NCBI GenBank assembly: GCA_030035585.1 | Contig: CM057481.1 | Span: 8,581,128 to 8,645,127, forward strand | Direction: 5' to 3' | DNA length: 64,000 bases | Source of the DNA: Dugong dugon | Taxonomy: Eukaryota; Chordata; Mammalia; Sirenia; Dugongidae | Shown here: positions 11,214 to 21,640 of the stretch, piece by piece | Position numbering within the stretch: position 1 is the stretch's first letter | How the letters are laid out: every line of letters begins with the position of its first letter | The notes under the pieces: model-generated | Told to the model about the DNA's origin: nothing | The model's input: the letters and a program-made list of their open reading frames with translations, nothing else | Database searches by the model: none | Program-made: the position numbers and the translations under genes

Positions 11214-13752
11214 GTAGGGACGGAGCCCCGCTGCCTGGGCCTGGCAGGCACCTCCTCAGGCCTGCTGGGGCCTGGGGAGTCACCCTCCATGGACGGCAGG
11301 CCTGACAGTTATCCTGGGGCCCCTGGAGGCTGAGGCCTGGAGGTGACCCTCGTCGTCACCCATAGACAAGGTCCAGACCCCAGTAGGCCCTTGGGAACCA
11401 GAGGGCCCCAGAAAGCCCGTTCTCCCACCCAGCCTACTTTCTGCCTGCCCGCCACATCCATTTCCTGAGCACCTACTATGTGCTGGGCTCTGTGCACAGA
11501 CCTGGGGATGAAGAAGGAATGGGGCCCAGCTTCTGCCCTCATAGTGGGGGCCGATGCTTAGCTGGGTGATATAATTAGTGCTTTGCTGAAGTATAAGTGG
11601 GTCTGTGGCCCCAGAGGAGGTACCCAAGTGGGGTCCACGGTGAAGCCTCAGCTCAGGCCGGAGGGTAGGCAGGGGTCAGGCAGGTGAGGAGGTAGGCAGA
11701 GGATGGCAGAGGGAAGCACACTCCTGGAAGAGGGCACAGCATGTGCAAATGAAGGGGACGCACAAGTGGCTCAGTGCATGGGTGTTGATTGTGAGGTGCA
11801 GGCCGGGCGGGCTGTGAAGTGTAGGCCAGGTGGACTGTGAGGTGTGGCCAAGAGAGAGGTGGGAACTCCGGAAGGCATGTGGTCTGACCAGTGCTTCAGA
11901 AAGGTCCCTCTGGCTTGAGGGGGCAGGGAGGGGGTGCAATACGGGAGGGACAGGAGTGGAGCTGGTGGCTCCTCCGGGGCAATGTCCTGGGGTGCAACGA
12001 GAGAGAAGGGCTCGAGGGGCATACGGGCGGTGGCAGGGCAGGCGCTCAGTAGCTGACAGGATGTGCGGCGGTGGAGCGGGAGGCAGTGCTTTCCCCTGAC
12101 GCCCGGCCCCGCGCAGCTTAGGGGCGCTAGCGTGAAGACAGCGGCGCCCTCGCAGCTCTCTCTGCTGGCCAGTTCCGGTATTGCGCCGGTTATGATTGTC
12201 ATCTGCACGTGACTGACCTGCCGGCAGATACCATTGGGTATCCTGTTGTTTTTCCCTTCCGCTTGGCATTTTCTGTGGTTGCCTTTTAGAGCATCTATTT
12301 TAATGTTAAACAAAAAAAATCACCACAATCAAAAACAAAAGCCTGAAGACAAACCAGGGATATTATATGCAATATAGAAACCAGACAAAAATGAATGTGT
12401 ACAAATCCCTTACGAGCTCATGAAGATGAAAAAGTTAGGCATAGGTAGTTCACAAAAGAAGAAATGCAAATGGCTGGTAAATATGGCACATGAGACTGGT
12501 AATCAAAGAAACACAAATGACAATCAAGTATTATTTCTTGCCTGCCAGATCCTCAAATACTCAAAAGGCTGGCCGGTGGCAGTGGAGAGAAATAAATGCT
12601 GGTGACAGAGTATAAATTGGATAACCTTTCTGGGGGGCAGCTGGAAATATGTGTCCAAAATCTTTTAAAGAACCTAACCCGCTAGAAGCTTATCCTAAGA
12701 AAATCATCAGAAATAACGTAAAACCTGATCTCTGCAGTCAGACAGGCCCGGGTTCAAATCCTCATTCGGCACCTTCTGTACCTCTGACTTAGACTAGTGT
12801 CTGAAGCCCTAGGAGCCTCGTTTCCCTTCTCTGTAAACAGGCAGGGCTGCCGGGAGGATTGCATGAGATAACGGTGTAGGTTGGTGTCTCTGCGGCCCTG
12901 AGATTGGGGGGAAGGAAAGGAGGTAAGGGGATCTCCTGACGGCTGCCCCCACCCCAGGGGCCTCGGCCTGGACAGCAAGCCGGAGCTGCAGCGAGTCCTG
13001 GAGCACCGCCGGCGGAACCAGCTTATCAAGAAGAAGAAGGAGGAGCTGGAGGCCAAGCGGCTGCAGTGCCCCTTTGAGCAGGAGCTGCTGAGGCGGCAGC
13101 AGAGGCTAAACCAGGTGGGTGGGTGCGGGGTACCCAGCCCCAGCCTCCTCCCAGGCAGCCGGCTGTCTCCCGTCCCAGGGAGGAACTCTGCATGTGGCCA
13201 CAGCTGGTGAAAGGGAGGGGGTTGAACAAAAAGAGCACCGGACCAGGAGTCCACCACTGCCCTGAGTCTTCATGGTGCCACTCACTTTGCTGTGTGGCTT
13301 TGGGCAAGTGGCCTCCCCTCTCTGAACCTCAGTTTCCTCATAAGCCCAGTGTACTACACATGGTTTCTGATTTCATTCTCCCAACTACCCTGAGAGCCAG
13401 CTGGCATTCCCTTTTTAGAGGTGGGGAGCCTGAGGTCCGATGAGGTGAACCACGTGAACTAGGCGGCACAGGAAGAACTTGGTCACCTACTGTCCCCCAG
13501 CCACCAGGCTGGTAGCAGAACCAGTCCTTGGCTGTTTTCCCACTGAGAGAAGAACCCTCTGTCCAAACCTTGAGGCTTTTGAGACTAGGAACCACCACCC
13601 CTCCAGTCCCACCCACTTCACACTTTTGCTTCTCTCTCCTTCAGCTGGAAAAACAACCCGAAAAGGAAGAGCAGCACACCCCTGAGTTTCTTAAAGTCCG
13701 GGAAAACCTGCGGAGAATCGCCACGCTGGCGAGTGACGAGCGAGTGCTGTAG
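11044..13752 (+). CDS. FAM107A: FAM107A (DRR1/TU3A) coding region, three exons
   Basis: The joined exons (11,044-11,213; 12,958-13,114; 13,645-13,752) give a 144-residue protein, the usual length for FAM107A, starting [20 protein letters not shown] and ending [12 protein letters not shown]. The family has an N-terminal conserved block and a basic, glutamate-rich coiled-coil centre (here [20 protein letters not shown]). FAM107A is an actin-binding, stress- and glucocorticoid-inducible protein of neurons and astrocytes, found in nucleus, cytoplasm and on stress fibres. It bundles F-actin and is low in several tumours. All splice sites are GT/AG with matching phases, and no frameshift or premature stop is present. 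The first coding exon opens with a short 5'UTR after an acceptor, so the promoter lies further upstream. Identification rests on near-identity to the human protein as I remember it. Confidence 0.97.
12725..12880 (+). repeat. MIR SINE in FAM107A intron
   Basis: CAGACAGGCCCGGGTTCAAAT followed by GAGCCTCGTTTCCCTTCTCT and a CATGAGATAACGG segment, in MIR order. It lies just upstream of the second coding exon. Confidence 0.7.
12958..13114 (+). CDS. FAM107A: FAM107A second coding exon
   Basis: Follows the acceptor GCCCCCACCCCAG. Its first base completes Arg57, then [20 protein letters not shown] leads into the lysine- and glutamate-rich helix, and the exon ends ...RRQQRLNQ at the donor CAG|GTGGGT. 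This exon holds most of the predicted coiled coil. Confidence 0.97.
13220..13490 (+). repeat. MIR SINE copies in FAM107A intron
   Basis: GGGCAAGTGGCCTCCCCTCT followed by GAACCTCAGTTTCCTCATAA, then a second MIR-like segment with GAGGTGGGGAGCCTGAGGTC. Confidence 0.65.
13645..13752 (+). CDS. FAM107A: FAM107A last coding exon
   Basis: The acceptor TCTCTCCTTCAG is followed by [20 protein letters not shown] and ends ...ASDERVL with a TAG stop at 13,750-13,752. The end matches the human C-terminus except for a few conservative changes. Confidence 0.97.
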   Translation: MEKQPEKEEQHTPEFLKVRENLRRIATLASDERVL

Positions 13753-15575
13753 AGCCAGCTGCAGGGCTCCGACACCCACTTCCAGCCCTCCTGCCCCTGG
13801 TGGCCCCGGGCCTTGGGACACCCGTGATGTTCGTGCTTGCTCCCATAGAAATGCTTCACCCCAGAGCGCCTGGCCCTCCTTGAGAGGCTGGGGACCCTCA
13901 GCACCCAGGCTTTTCCTTCGCAGCACCCACCCCTCCTGCTCCAAGAGGAAGCTACTGCCAGGAACTTTCACCGAGGCGCCTCTGTCTCCCTGAAGGGAAT
14001 TCTGAGGCCTGCAGAGATTTTTTTCTGGCCAAGCAGCCCAGCTAGCTGCCCAGGCCTTCCCAGCAGGAGTTTCTGAGGCCCTTGGGGGCTCTGCTTCTCA
14101 GAGCAGCCCAGCTCCCAGGTTCTCAGAGAGCTCCTCTGAAGGTTCCACCTGCAGCCAGGTGTGGGGCAGCTCTGTCCTCGAAAGCCACGGAAGGTTCGAG
14201 TGTCGGGTGTGTGTGGTGGGAAAGGGCAGGGCAGCCCACAGGCGCTTTGTTGCTCACGCTGTAGCCAGGTTGGACAGGTACTCACAAAGACAGCTCTTTA
14301 GGGTTTGCCAGGCTTGCCCCACACCCATGCTCGTTTTCCCCTCTCCGAAGCCTTCGCTCTCCAGACCTTGTACCCACACCTGTTCAGGGCTGCGGCATTC
14401 CTGCTCGTGGAAGTCTAGAACAGTGCATCTCAAACCTTACTGTGCAAACCAGTCACCTGGGGATCCTGTGACATGCGGCTCTGATTGAGTAGATCTGGCT
14501 AGAGGCTGAGTCTGCGTGTCTGACAAGCTCCCAGGTGGCGTGGCGGCTGTGGTTGAAGACCACGCTGCGGGCAGCAAGGCTGGGGCACCCAGGGGTGGTA
14601 ACTCTTAGGAATATCATCCCTGAAGCCATCCCTGCCTTCACAAAACCTAGAGGCCTCTGCCCTGGGGGTTCCCACCTCCACCTCTGCAGCCGCGAGGCCT
14701 GCAGGCCTGGGACGACTTGCCTAGCAAATTGTGGTGGTTGTATGATTGTGTTTTCAGCAGAGACGTCTATGTAATTGCCAATCTGTGTTTCCTTTTGCGG
14801 TGACCACACTGTTATGACGCAATTCTGGCCAAAAAAGAATTTTTTTTTTTTCTGCCTATTCCTAGAGCCTCATGGAGAGCAAATGTACAGTGATTTCCAA
14901 CAGGCTTCTGGAAATATCAACAGTGGCGTGAAGGCCCCATTGCCGCCTTTATGCCCTGGCCCCTGGGGGCCCCATGCCCAGCCTCTGCCACCTCAGACGG
15001 CCCTCTCCTTGGTTTCCAGCTCCTCGGCCTGCCCCAGTGAGCTCATCTATCCTTCTTCTCAAAGTTCCTTTCCTATGTGAGACCGATATTTTAACCTTTT
15101 GCTCCTACCCCATTTTTCAGGACTTAAACAGAATAAACCAGGCCTGTTTCTTTTCCCCTGTAGAATCAAATCCCTGCTCCTGCCTTTGTAAGCCAGCCAT
15201 TAAGGCGGAGGGGCCATGTTGGAAACACATTTCCTTTCACCTCCCGCAACTCCCAGACAGGGCCTCCGCCGGGATGTAGTCTCCCTCTTGGAAGCAGAGG
15301 TGGGGCCTGGGAGAGGAAAGGGGTCATCCTGGCCTTACTCCTAACTGCGCAGTTTGAGGGTGACCAAAGAAGGTGTGTGTCCTTTTCCTGTGTGTGGTGC
15401 CAGCGTTGGGGTGTGAATACAGACGTGCTGCCTGGGTGGGTGTGTGAGTCAAGCTCTGAAAGGTTCCTGAACGTGACCACTGGTGACAAGTGGTAATGCT
15501 GCTTTAAATGTCGGCCAGGTGAGGGTGATGCTAAAGATGCGTGATCCCCAAATAAAGACCACCACTTCCCCAAAG
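13753..15575 (+). other. FAM107A: FAM107A 3' untranslated region
   Basis: The sequence continues without a splice signal from the stop codon to an AATAAA at 15,551-15,556, giving a 3'UTR of about 1.8 kb, a plausible length for this gene. It contains no AfroSINE, unlike the flanking DNA. The exact cleavage point is inferred. Confidence 0.6.
15551..15556 (+). promoter_or_regulatory. FAM107A: Candidate FAM107A polyadenylation signal
   Basis: AATAAA in the context GATCCCCAAATAAAGACCAC, the first canonical hexamer that fits the expected end of the 3'UTR. A GAATAAAC near 15,130 is a weaker alternative. Confidence 0.55.
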
Positions 15576-16976
15576 AAGCCAGGCACAGGAGTCTATGTGT
15601 TGTTCAGACATGTGAAGAGAAGCAAGAGCGAGTGTCCAGGATGGGGTTTCACCTGGGGGTCCCCAGAGGCACTCCATGGAGACAACAGGTCATGGAAATG
15701 AAGCCATGAAGTGGAAGGGACCTCAAGCTCCATGTCAGCCAGGGAAGCAGTGGCAGACACCCCTGGTTCACTCCCCAGTGGTCATTCCCAACTCCTTTCT
15801 CTAGCCATCTTCCACTGTAGAGGCTGGAAATCTAGATTCTCACTTTCCCAGCATCCTTTGCACTTGGGATGACCGTGTGACCAGATGTGGCCAATGAAAT
15901 TTAAAAGGAAGTCTATAGGGGCTTCTGGGAAAGCTTGTGCTTTTCTGATAAAAGGGACAGATATGGCTAGCACCTTTCTGCCCCTCCCTTCTTCCTGTCT
16001 TGATTGAGGATAAATTCCTGGAGCAGTCACGTTGCTACCGTGAGAGAAAGACCAAGAGAATCGCAGGGATGTCAACTGAGCTGCCAAACCAATGCCAGCA
16101 TCCATCCTCCTCCACAATTATTGTACATAAGAATAAATCCCTCTTTGTTTAAGCCACTGTTGGTCAGGTCTCTGTTACTTGCAGCCAAATGCATTCCTAA
16201 CTAACATAGAAGTCCAGCCCTGCCTGCCCATCAGAATTAGCTGTGGGACATGCTAAACATCCAGACTCCTCTTTCCCATCAGAAACCTATTGAACCAGGA
16301 TCCCCAGCAGTGGTGCAGGACTTGTATTTGGACATCAGTAATTCATTCATAGTTCCACAAATATTTGCCAGGTGCCTGCTATGTACCAGGAAGCGCATGC
16401 TGTGCTGGAGGCAGGGTGGAGAACAAAACAGATAAAGTCCTTGCCCTCTCATCTGGATCACTGCAACAGCCTCCTCCTAACGAATCTCCCTGCTTCCATC
16501 CTTGCCCCCTACAGCCTATTCTCAACAGAGCAGCCAATGATCCCGTTAGATCCTGAGGGTGGTCTTGTCGCCCCTCTGCCTGGAACCCTCCTCCGGCTCC
16601 CACCTCAGCAGAAGCCAGTGTGCTACTACTGCAACCTAAAAGATCCCATGTGGCCAGCTCCCTGTTAACCTATGACCTGTTTCCCACCACACTCTCCCCC
16701 TCGCCCACATCACACCAGCCTGGCCTCCTCACACTCCCCAGGCGCTCCCCACCTCGGTGCCTTTTTACCTACTATTCCACGTCCGGGAGTGCGCTTCCTG
16801 CAGAGAACCAACGTCCCACTCTGTCCCTTTCTGCAGGTCTTTCTTCTTGCTCCTTTTAAACAAGGCTTTCCTTGGCCGTCATGTCTAAAATCTCAACATC
16901 CCCCACAGACTTCCTTTCCCTCCCTTCCCTGCCCTATTCCTCCTGATCATTTGTCACCGTCTAATATATCACATGG
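15576..16976. other. Intergenic DNA, LTR-like and MIR debris
   Basis: A stretch near 16,090-16,200 (ATAAATCCCTCTTTGTTTAAGC) resembles the 3' end of MaLR-type LTRs. GCCAGGTGCCTGCTATGTACC near 16,368 is MIR/L2-like. No gene is recognised. Confidence 0.4.
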
Positions 16977-18770
16977 GGGACTGGTGCTTCAATGGCAGAA
17001 TTCTCACCTTCCATGCAAGAAACCAGAGTCCTACTCCCAGCCAATGCACCTCATGCACAGCCACCACCTATCTGTCAGTGAAGGCTTGTGTGTTACTATG
17101 ATGCTGAACAGGTTTCAGCAGAGCTTCCAGATTAAGATGGACTAGGAAACAATGAGATACCATCTCACCCCAACAAGGCTAGCATTAATCCATAAAACAC
17201 AAAATAACAAATGCTGGAGAGGTTGTGGAGAGACTGGAACACTTACACACTGTTGGTGGGAATGTAAAATGGTACAACCACTTTGGAAATTGATTTGGTG
17301 CTTCCTTAAAAAGCTAGAAACAGAAGTACCATACAATCCAGCTATCCCGCTCCTTGGAATATATCCTAGAGAAATGAGCTGTCACACGAATAGATATATG
17401 CACACCCATGTTCATCGCAGCACTGTTCACAATAGCCAAAGGATGGAAGCAACCTAAGTGCCCATCGATGGACGAATGGATAAACAAACTGTGGTATATC
17501 CACACAATGGAATATTACGCAACGATAAAGAACAATGATGTATAACTCGGTGGAAGCTAGAACTTCTTATGCTGAGTGAATTTAGTCAGGCACAGAAGGA
17601 CAAATAGTGTATAAGACCACTGTTATAAGAACTCGAGACAAGGTTTAAACACAGAAGAAAACATTCTTTGATGGTTACGGGGGTGGGAAGGGAGGCTGAG
17701 GGTTATTTACTGACTAGATAGTAGATAAGAATGATCTTAGTGAAGGGAAGGACAGCACACACTACAGGGGAAGCCAGCACAACTGGACTAAACCAAAGCT
17801 AAGACGTTTCCTCAATACAATCAAACACTTTGAGAGACAGAGTAGCAGGGATGCGGGGTCTGGGCACCATGCTTTCAGGGGACGTCTATGTCAATTGGCA
17901 TAACAAACCTTATTAAGAAAATGTTCTGCATCCTACTTTGGTGAGTGGCGTCTGGGGTCTTAAACGCTTGCAGGCAGCCATCTAAGATGCATCAATTGGT
18001 CCCAACCACTTGGAGTAAAGGAGAACGAAGAACACCAAAGACACGAGGAAAGTATTGGCCCAAGAGACAGAATGGGCCACATAAACCAGAGACTTCATCA
18101 GCCTGAGACCAGAAGAACTAGACGACGGTGCCCGGCTACCACCAATGAACGTCCCGACATGGAACACAACAGAGGGTCCCTGATGGAGCAGTAGAACGAT
18201 GGGATGCAGAACTCAAATACTAGTAAGAAGACCAGACTTAATGGTCTGACTAAGACTGGAGGCGCCCTGGAAAGCATGGCCCCTGGTCTCTCCATCACCC
18301 CAGAACTAAAACAATTTCCGAGGCCAACTCTTCTGACAGGGATTGGACTGGACTGTGGGACATAAAGTGATACTCGTGAAGCATGTGCCTCTTAGACAAG
18401 TAGATATAAGAGACCAAAGCAGCGGCTTCTGTCCAGAGGAGAGAGGGGAAGACAGAGAGAGTTAGGAGCTGGTTGAATGTTCATGGGCAATCAGGTGCGG
18501 AGGGGAGGAGTGTGCTGTTGCAGAATGGGGTGAGCGGTTTGGGTCTCATAACAGTGTATGTTAAAAAAAAAAATTCTGTATGGGAGACTAACTTGAAATG
18601 GAAACTTCCTTTAATTACATCAATTTAAAAAAAAAAAATATGGACTAGGAAGAGAGGCCTGGTGATCTACTTCCAAAACTCAGCCAATGAAAATCCTATG
18701 GATCACAACGGTTGTGCATGGGATTATCATGAATCGGAGGCTGACTCAACAGCAGCTAACAACACCACCA
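16977..18770 (+). repeat. tRNA-Gly-headed SINE split by an L1 insertion
   Basis: The head GGTGCTTCAATGGCAGAATT ... TCCTACTCCCAGCCAATGC follows tRNA-Gly (TGGTTCAGTGGTAGAATTCTC and TTCGATTCCCGGCCAATGCA in the tRNA). The body runs to 17,148, is interrupted by L1, and resumes at 18,652 with AGAGGCCTGGTGATCTACTT, ending with GAATCGGAGGCTGACTCAAC, an RTE-like tail shared with the AfroSINEs. Total SINE length is about 290 bp. The head differs clearly from the other SINEs in the window. Confidence 0.75.
17149..18639 (+). mobile_element. 5'-truncated L1 with 12-bp target-site duplication
   Basis: Begins in the last part of ORF2 (frame at 17,152: [20 protein letters not shown], then [20 protein letters not shown]) and continues through a long 3'UTR to a poly-A tract at 18,627. 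It is flanked by identical ATGGACTAGGAA copies at 17,137-17,148 and 18,640-18,651. The insertion broke a SINE. It cannot encode a functional ORF2. Confidence 0.9.
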
Positions 18771-19928
18771 AACAAGTATTTCACTTATTTACCCCATACA
18801 TCTCTCCCAACTAGAGCGTCAGCAACACAGGGCGAAGACTTCTGTCTGTCTTGTTTACTGCTAAATCCCTAGTGTCTAGCACAGTGCCTGCCCAGAGCAC
18901 ATGCTTAATGTTTGTTGAAGGAATGAATGTTCCGCCTTGTCCCGATGCAGTGCACCCAGCCTCCTCCCAGATTCAGCCCCTCCCATCACCATAGCAACTA
19001 GAGAAGGTACCCACATGCCTCTGCAGCTTGACCCCAACCCGAAGACGTCAATTTGGTCCAGAAGGTCTCCTCTGGCCTCCTGGACGCTCGGTGATACATC
19101 TGAGCCCTACTGGCACTTGTGCCCACAGGATCCACATGGGAGCCGCGTGGTCCTACCCTCCACCGGGACGTTCAGAGACCGACGTCCTCTCTGAAAGGTG
19201 TCTGCAACAGCTCTGACTTCAGACTCCGCCGTAAATGGGGAGCTGAGAGCAGCACTCTGATTCTGCCTGATGCCACCTTCCACGCCCACCAAACCACGAG
19301 TCCTGGTTTTGGCTTGGAGAACACCCTCTTTGACGGTAGACTCAGCACAGAATACACAGCCCAGGGAGGGAGGGCACCCTCAGGCAGCCAGGGGCCTCTC
19401 TTCCCTCGTTCTGCAGTGTGGGCTTCAGCAGAGCCCTCAGGACCCCATAGCTGTGGCAGGGCAGCCTCACCATGCTGGAGATGATGCTGACTCCAAGCCC
19501 AAGAGGGCAGGCGCTCTGTTTGATTCTGCTTGCCTACCTCCAGCCCAGTCCAGAGCCCTACATGTAGTAGGTGTTCAAAAAATCCTGAATGGATGTCAGC
19601 AATGATAACTTCATTTATGGAGAACCAACAATGTCACCAGCCAGGACAGTTAGGTGTCATTCTCTGCATCTCGCAGATGAAGAAACCAAGGCTCCGGTAA
19701 GTTAAGACACTTGCTGGATGTCACAAAGCAACACCCAAAGAGAGATGAGATTCCCATCCAGGGCCATCGGTCTGAAAAGTCTGTGTTCTTGTCCCTAAGC
19801 CAGGCTTTGCTCATAGAAATGGCTCATAGGAGGCCCCTGCACCATCCTGCCCTTCTGCCAAGGGATTTGGGGACCTACTTTGCCTTCTACTCGTCCATCT
19901 GAATTTGAAGGATGTGGCTTCCACCCGC
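18771..19928. other. Intergenic DNA, no gene recognised
   Basis: Mostly unique sequence with several chance open frames. An X-box-like half palindrome, CACCATAGCAAC, lies at about 18,988-18,999. The part at 19,600-19,720 is MIR-like (TCGCAGATGAAGAAACCAAGG). Confidence 0.35.
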
Positions 19929-20120
19929 GGAGCCCTTGTGGCATGGTGGTTAAAGTGCTCGGCTGCTAACAGAGAGGTGGGCGGTTCAAACCCACCAGCC
20001 GCTCCACGGGAGAAAGATGCGGCAGTCTGCTTCCGTAAAAATTTATGGCACGGTTCTACTCTGTCCTGTAGGGCCGCTGTAAATCGGAATCGACCCGACA
20101 GCAGTGGGTTTGGTTTTTTG
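19929..20120 (+). repeat. AfroSINE-type SINE, full length
   Basis: Runs from GGAGCCCTTGTGGCATGGTG to AATCGACCCGACAGCAGTGGG. Confidence 0.9.
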
Positions 20121-20958
20121 GGTTTGGGCTTCCACCTATAAAAACAGAATCAAGCCAACGAGGGCACATACGAGTCCTGAGATAAGGAATGTCCACACAC
20201 TGCCGTGGTCCTGCCCCTGGATGCCACGTCCTCATCCTCAGATCCAACTAGTCTCTGGGGTCAACGAACAGCTCAGAATCAACCATCATGGTCAGATTAC
20301 TGCCCCTTTGCATCAGTGGCCTGAACAATTTGATTTTCTATGCCCCAAAGACCCACTAATTCCCAGCCACCTCGCTCCCGCCGGGCCTCGCCTTCCAGTG
20401 CCCCTTCTGCTGGGCCTCAGAAGGACAGCACTGTCAACACTCGATGCCCAGAGGGGACAGGGAGCTGGGCTTGTTCCCCAAAGCTGTCCCTCTTATTACG
20501 TGTACCCACTCACTTCTCAGAAAAGACCATGTGGAGAGATGGGTAAGCTTGTCCAGTGAGGGACTGGGCAACTCCTCTTGGGTTGCTTGGCAACAGCAAG
20601 GAAGGGCTTCGCATGGGACCAGGACCCCACAGTGCACTCAACAGGGGCAATAAGGCTCCCACTTCTTGGTGCCTGATCTGAAAATGCTAATTTTCCCATG
20701 CAAGGCCGCCCTCACCTTTCCCTGTGAACGTCAGAGCCCCGCGGCAGAGGCCGTCTGCGACGCAGCCCAAGCAGCACACCCTGGCACTGCTAAGAGAAAC
20801 CCCCCCCCCCCCGCCGCCACGCCAGCTGGCCCTCCTGCCCCCAGGTGACGTCGTTGGCGTTGGCCACAGGGTAAATTCAGAGCGTTGGTGTCTAAGTTTC
20901 AGACTAAAGGGTGATCAGAGCTAAAAAACGGGGGGAGGGGGCCTTTGTAAAGGGAAGG
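20121..20958. other. Intergenic DNA, no gene recognised
   Basis: Unique, with a C-rich run near 20,802-20,813. Overlapping short open frames on both strands lack any support. Confidence 0.35.
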
Positions 20959-21161
20959 AGGAGTCCTGGTGGCACGGTGGTAAAGCGCACTTGGCTGCTA
21001 ACCGAAAGGTTGACGGTTTGAACCCACCAGCCGCTCTGAGGGAGAAGGATGTGGCAGTCTGCCTCCGTAAAGATTACAGCCTTGGAAACCCTATGGGGCC
21101 ATTCTACTCTGTCTCATGGGGTCGCTATAAGTCGGAATCGACTCAACGGCAACGGGTTTGG
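20959..21161 (+). repeat. AfroSINE-type SINE, full length
   Basis: Runs from GGAGTCCTGGTGGCACGGTG to GTCGGAATCGACTCAACGGC. It is one of the best preserved copies. Confidence 0.92.
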
Positions 21162-21167
21162 TAATGG

Positions 21168-21640
21168 AAAGGAGTCTCTGTGTGGTGCAGTTAACATGCC
21201 GGGCTGCTAACTGAAAGGTTGGAGTTCAAGTTCATTCAGTGGCTCCTCAGAAGAAAGGCCTGGTGATCTACTTCTAAAAAATCGGCCATCAAAAACCCTA
21301 CAGAGCTGTGCTCTGTTAAAGAGCGATCAATACGGGATCAAATTAACAACAGCAACTGAAAATATTAGACAGGAAACTTAGGGGGCAGTGAGTTTATGTC
21401 AAGGGGGGAAGAACAATTTGGAAAAGGAAGGTGAGAAGGGTTGCACAACTTGAAGGATGTATTCAATGTCAGTGAATTGTATGTAGAAATTGTAGAATTG
21501 GTGTATGTTCTGCTGTGTATATTTTCAACAATGACAAAAATAAAATAAATCTTTTTTTAAGAACCCTGAGGTGCACAGTTCGACTCTGACACACGCGGGG
21601 TTAGCATGAGTCAGAATTGACTCGATGGCAGGTGGTACAG
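21168..21640 (+). repeat. Variant AfroSINE interrupted by an L1 tail
   Basis: The first part is 21,168-21,316 and the second 21,562-21,640 (GACACACGCGGGGTTAGCATG ... GACTCGATGGCAGG). The words around AACCCT and CTCTG occur on both sides of the insert, as expected for a diverged target-site duplication. Confidence 0.75.
21317..21561 (+). mobile_element. L1 3'-end fragment inserted in a SINE
   Basis: GTCAGTGAATTGTATGTAGA and GGTGTATGTTCTGCTGTGTA lead into AAAATAAAATAAAT, an L1 3'UTR end. A related text occurs at 27,920-28,000. Confidence 0.65.

Noticed and set aside
11676..12313. Minus-strand open frames of 180-197 codons in the FAM107A intron
   Set aside because: They lie in C-rich intronic DNA opposite the gene, overlap each other in different frames and match no family.
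16977..17052. Possible tRNA-Gly gene
   Set aside because: The head matches tRNA-Gly but with changes in the stems and a SINE body attached, so it is a SINE head and not a working tRNA gene. The tRNA-like heads of the AfroSINEs were rejected for the same reason.
17152..17457. Possible gene with [16 protein letters not shown] protein
   Set aside because: It is the C-terminal end of L1 ORF2 in a 5'-truncated element. The same applies to 26,591-26,956.
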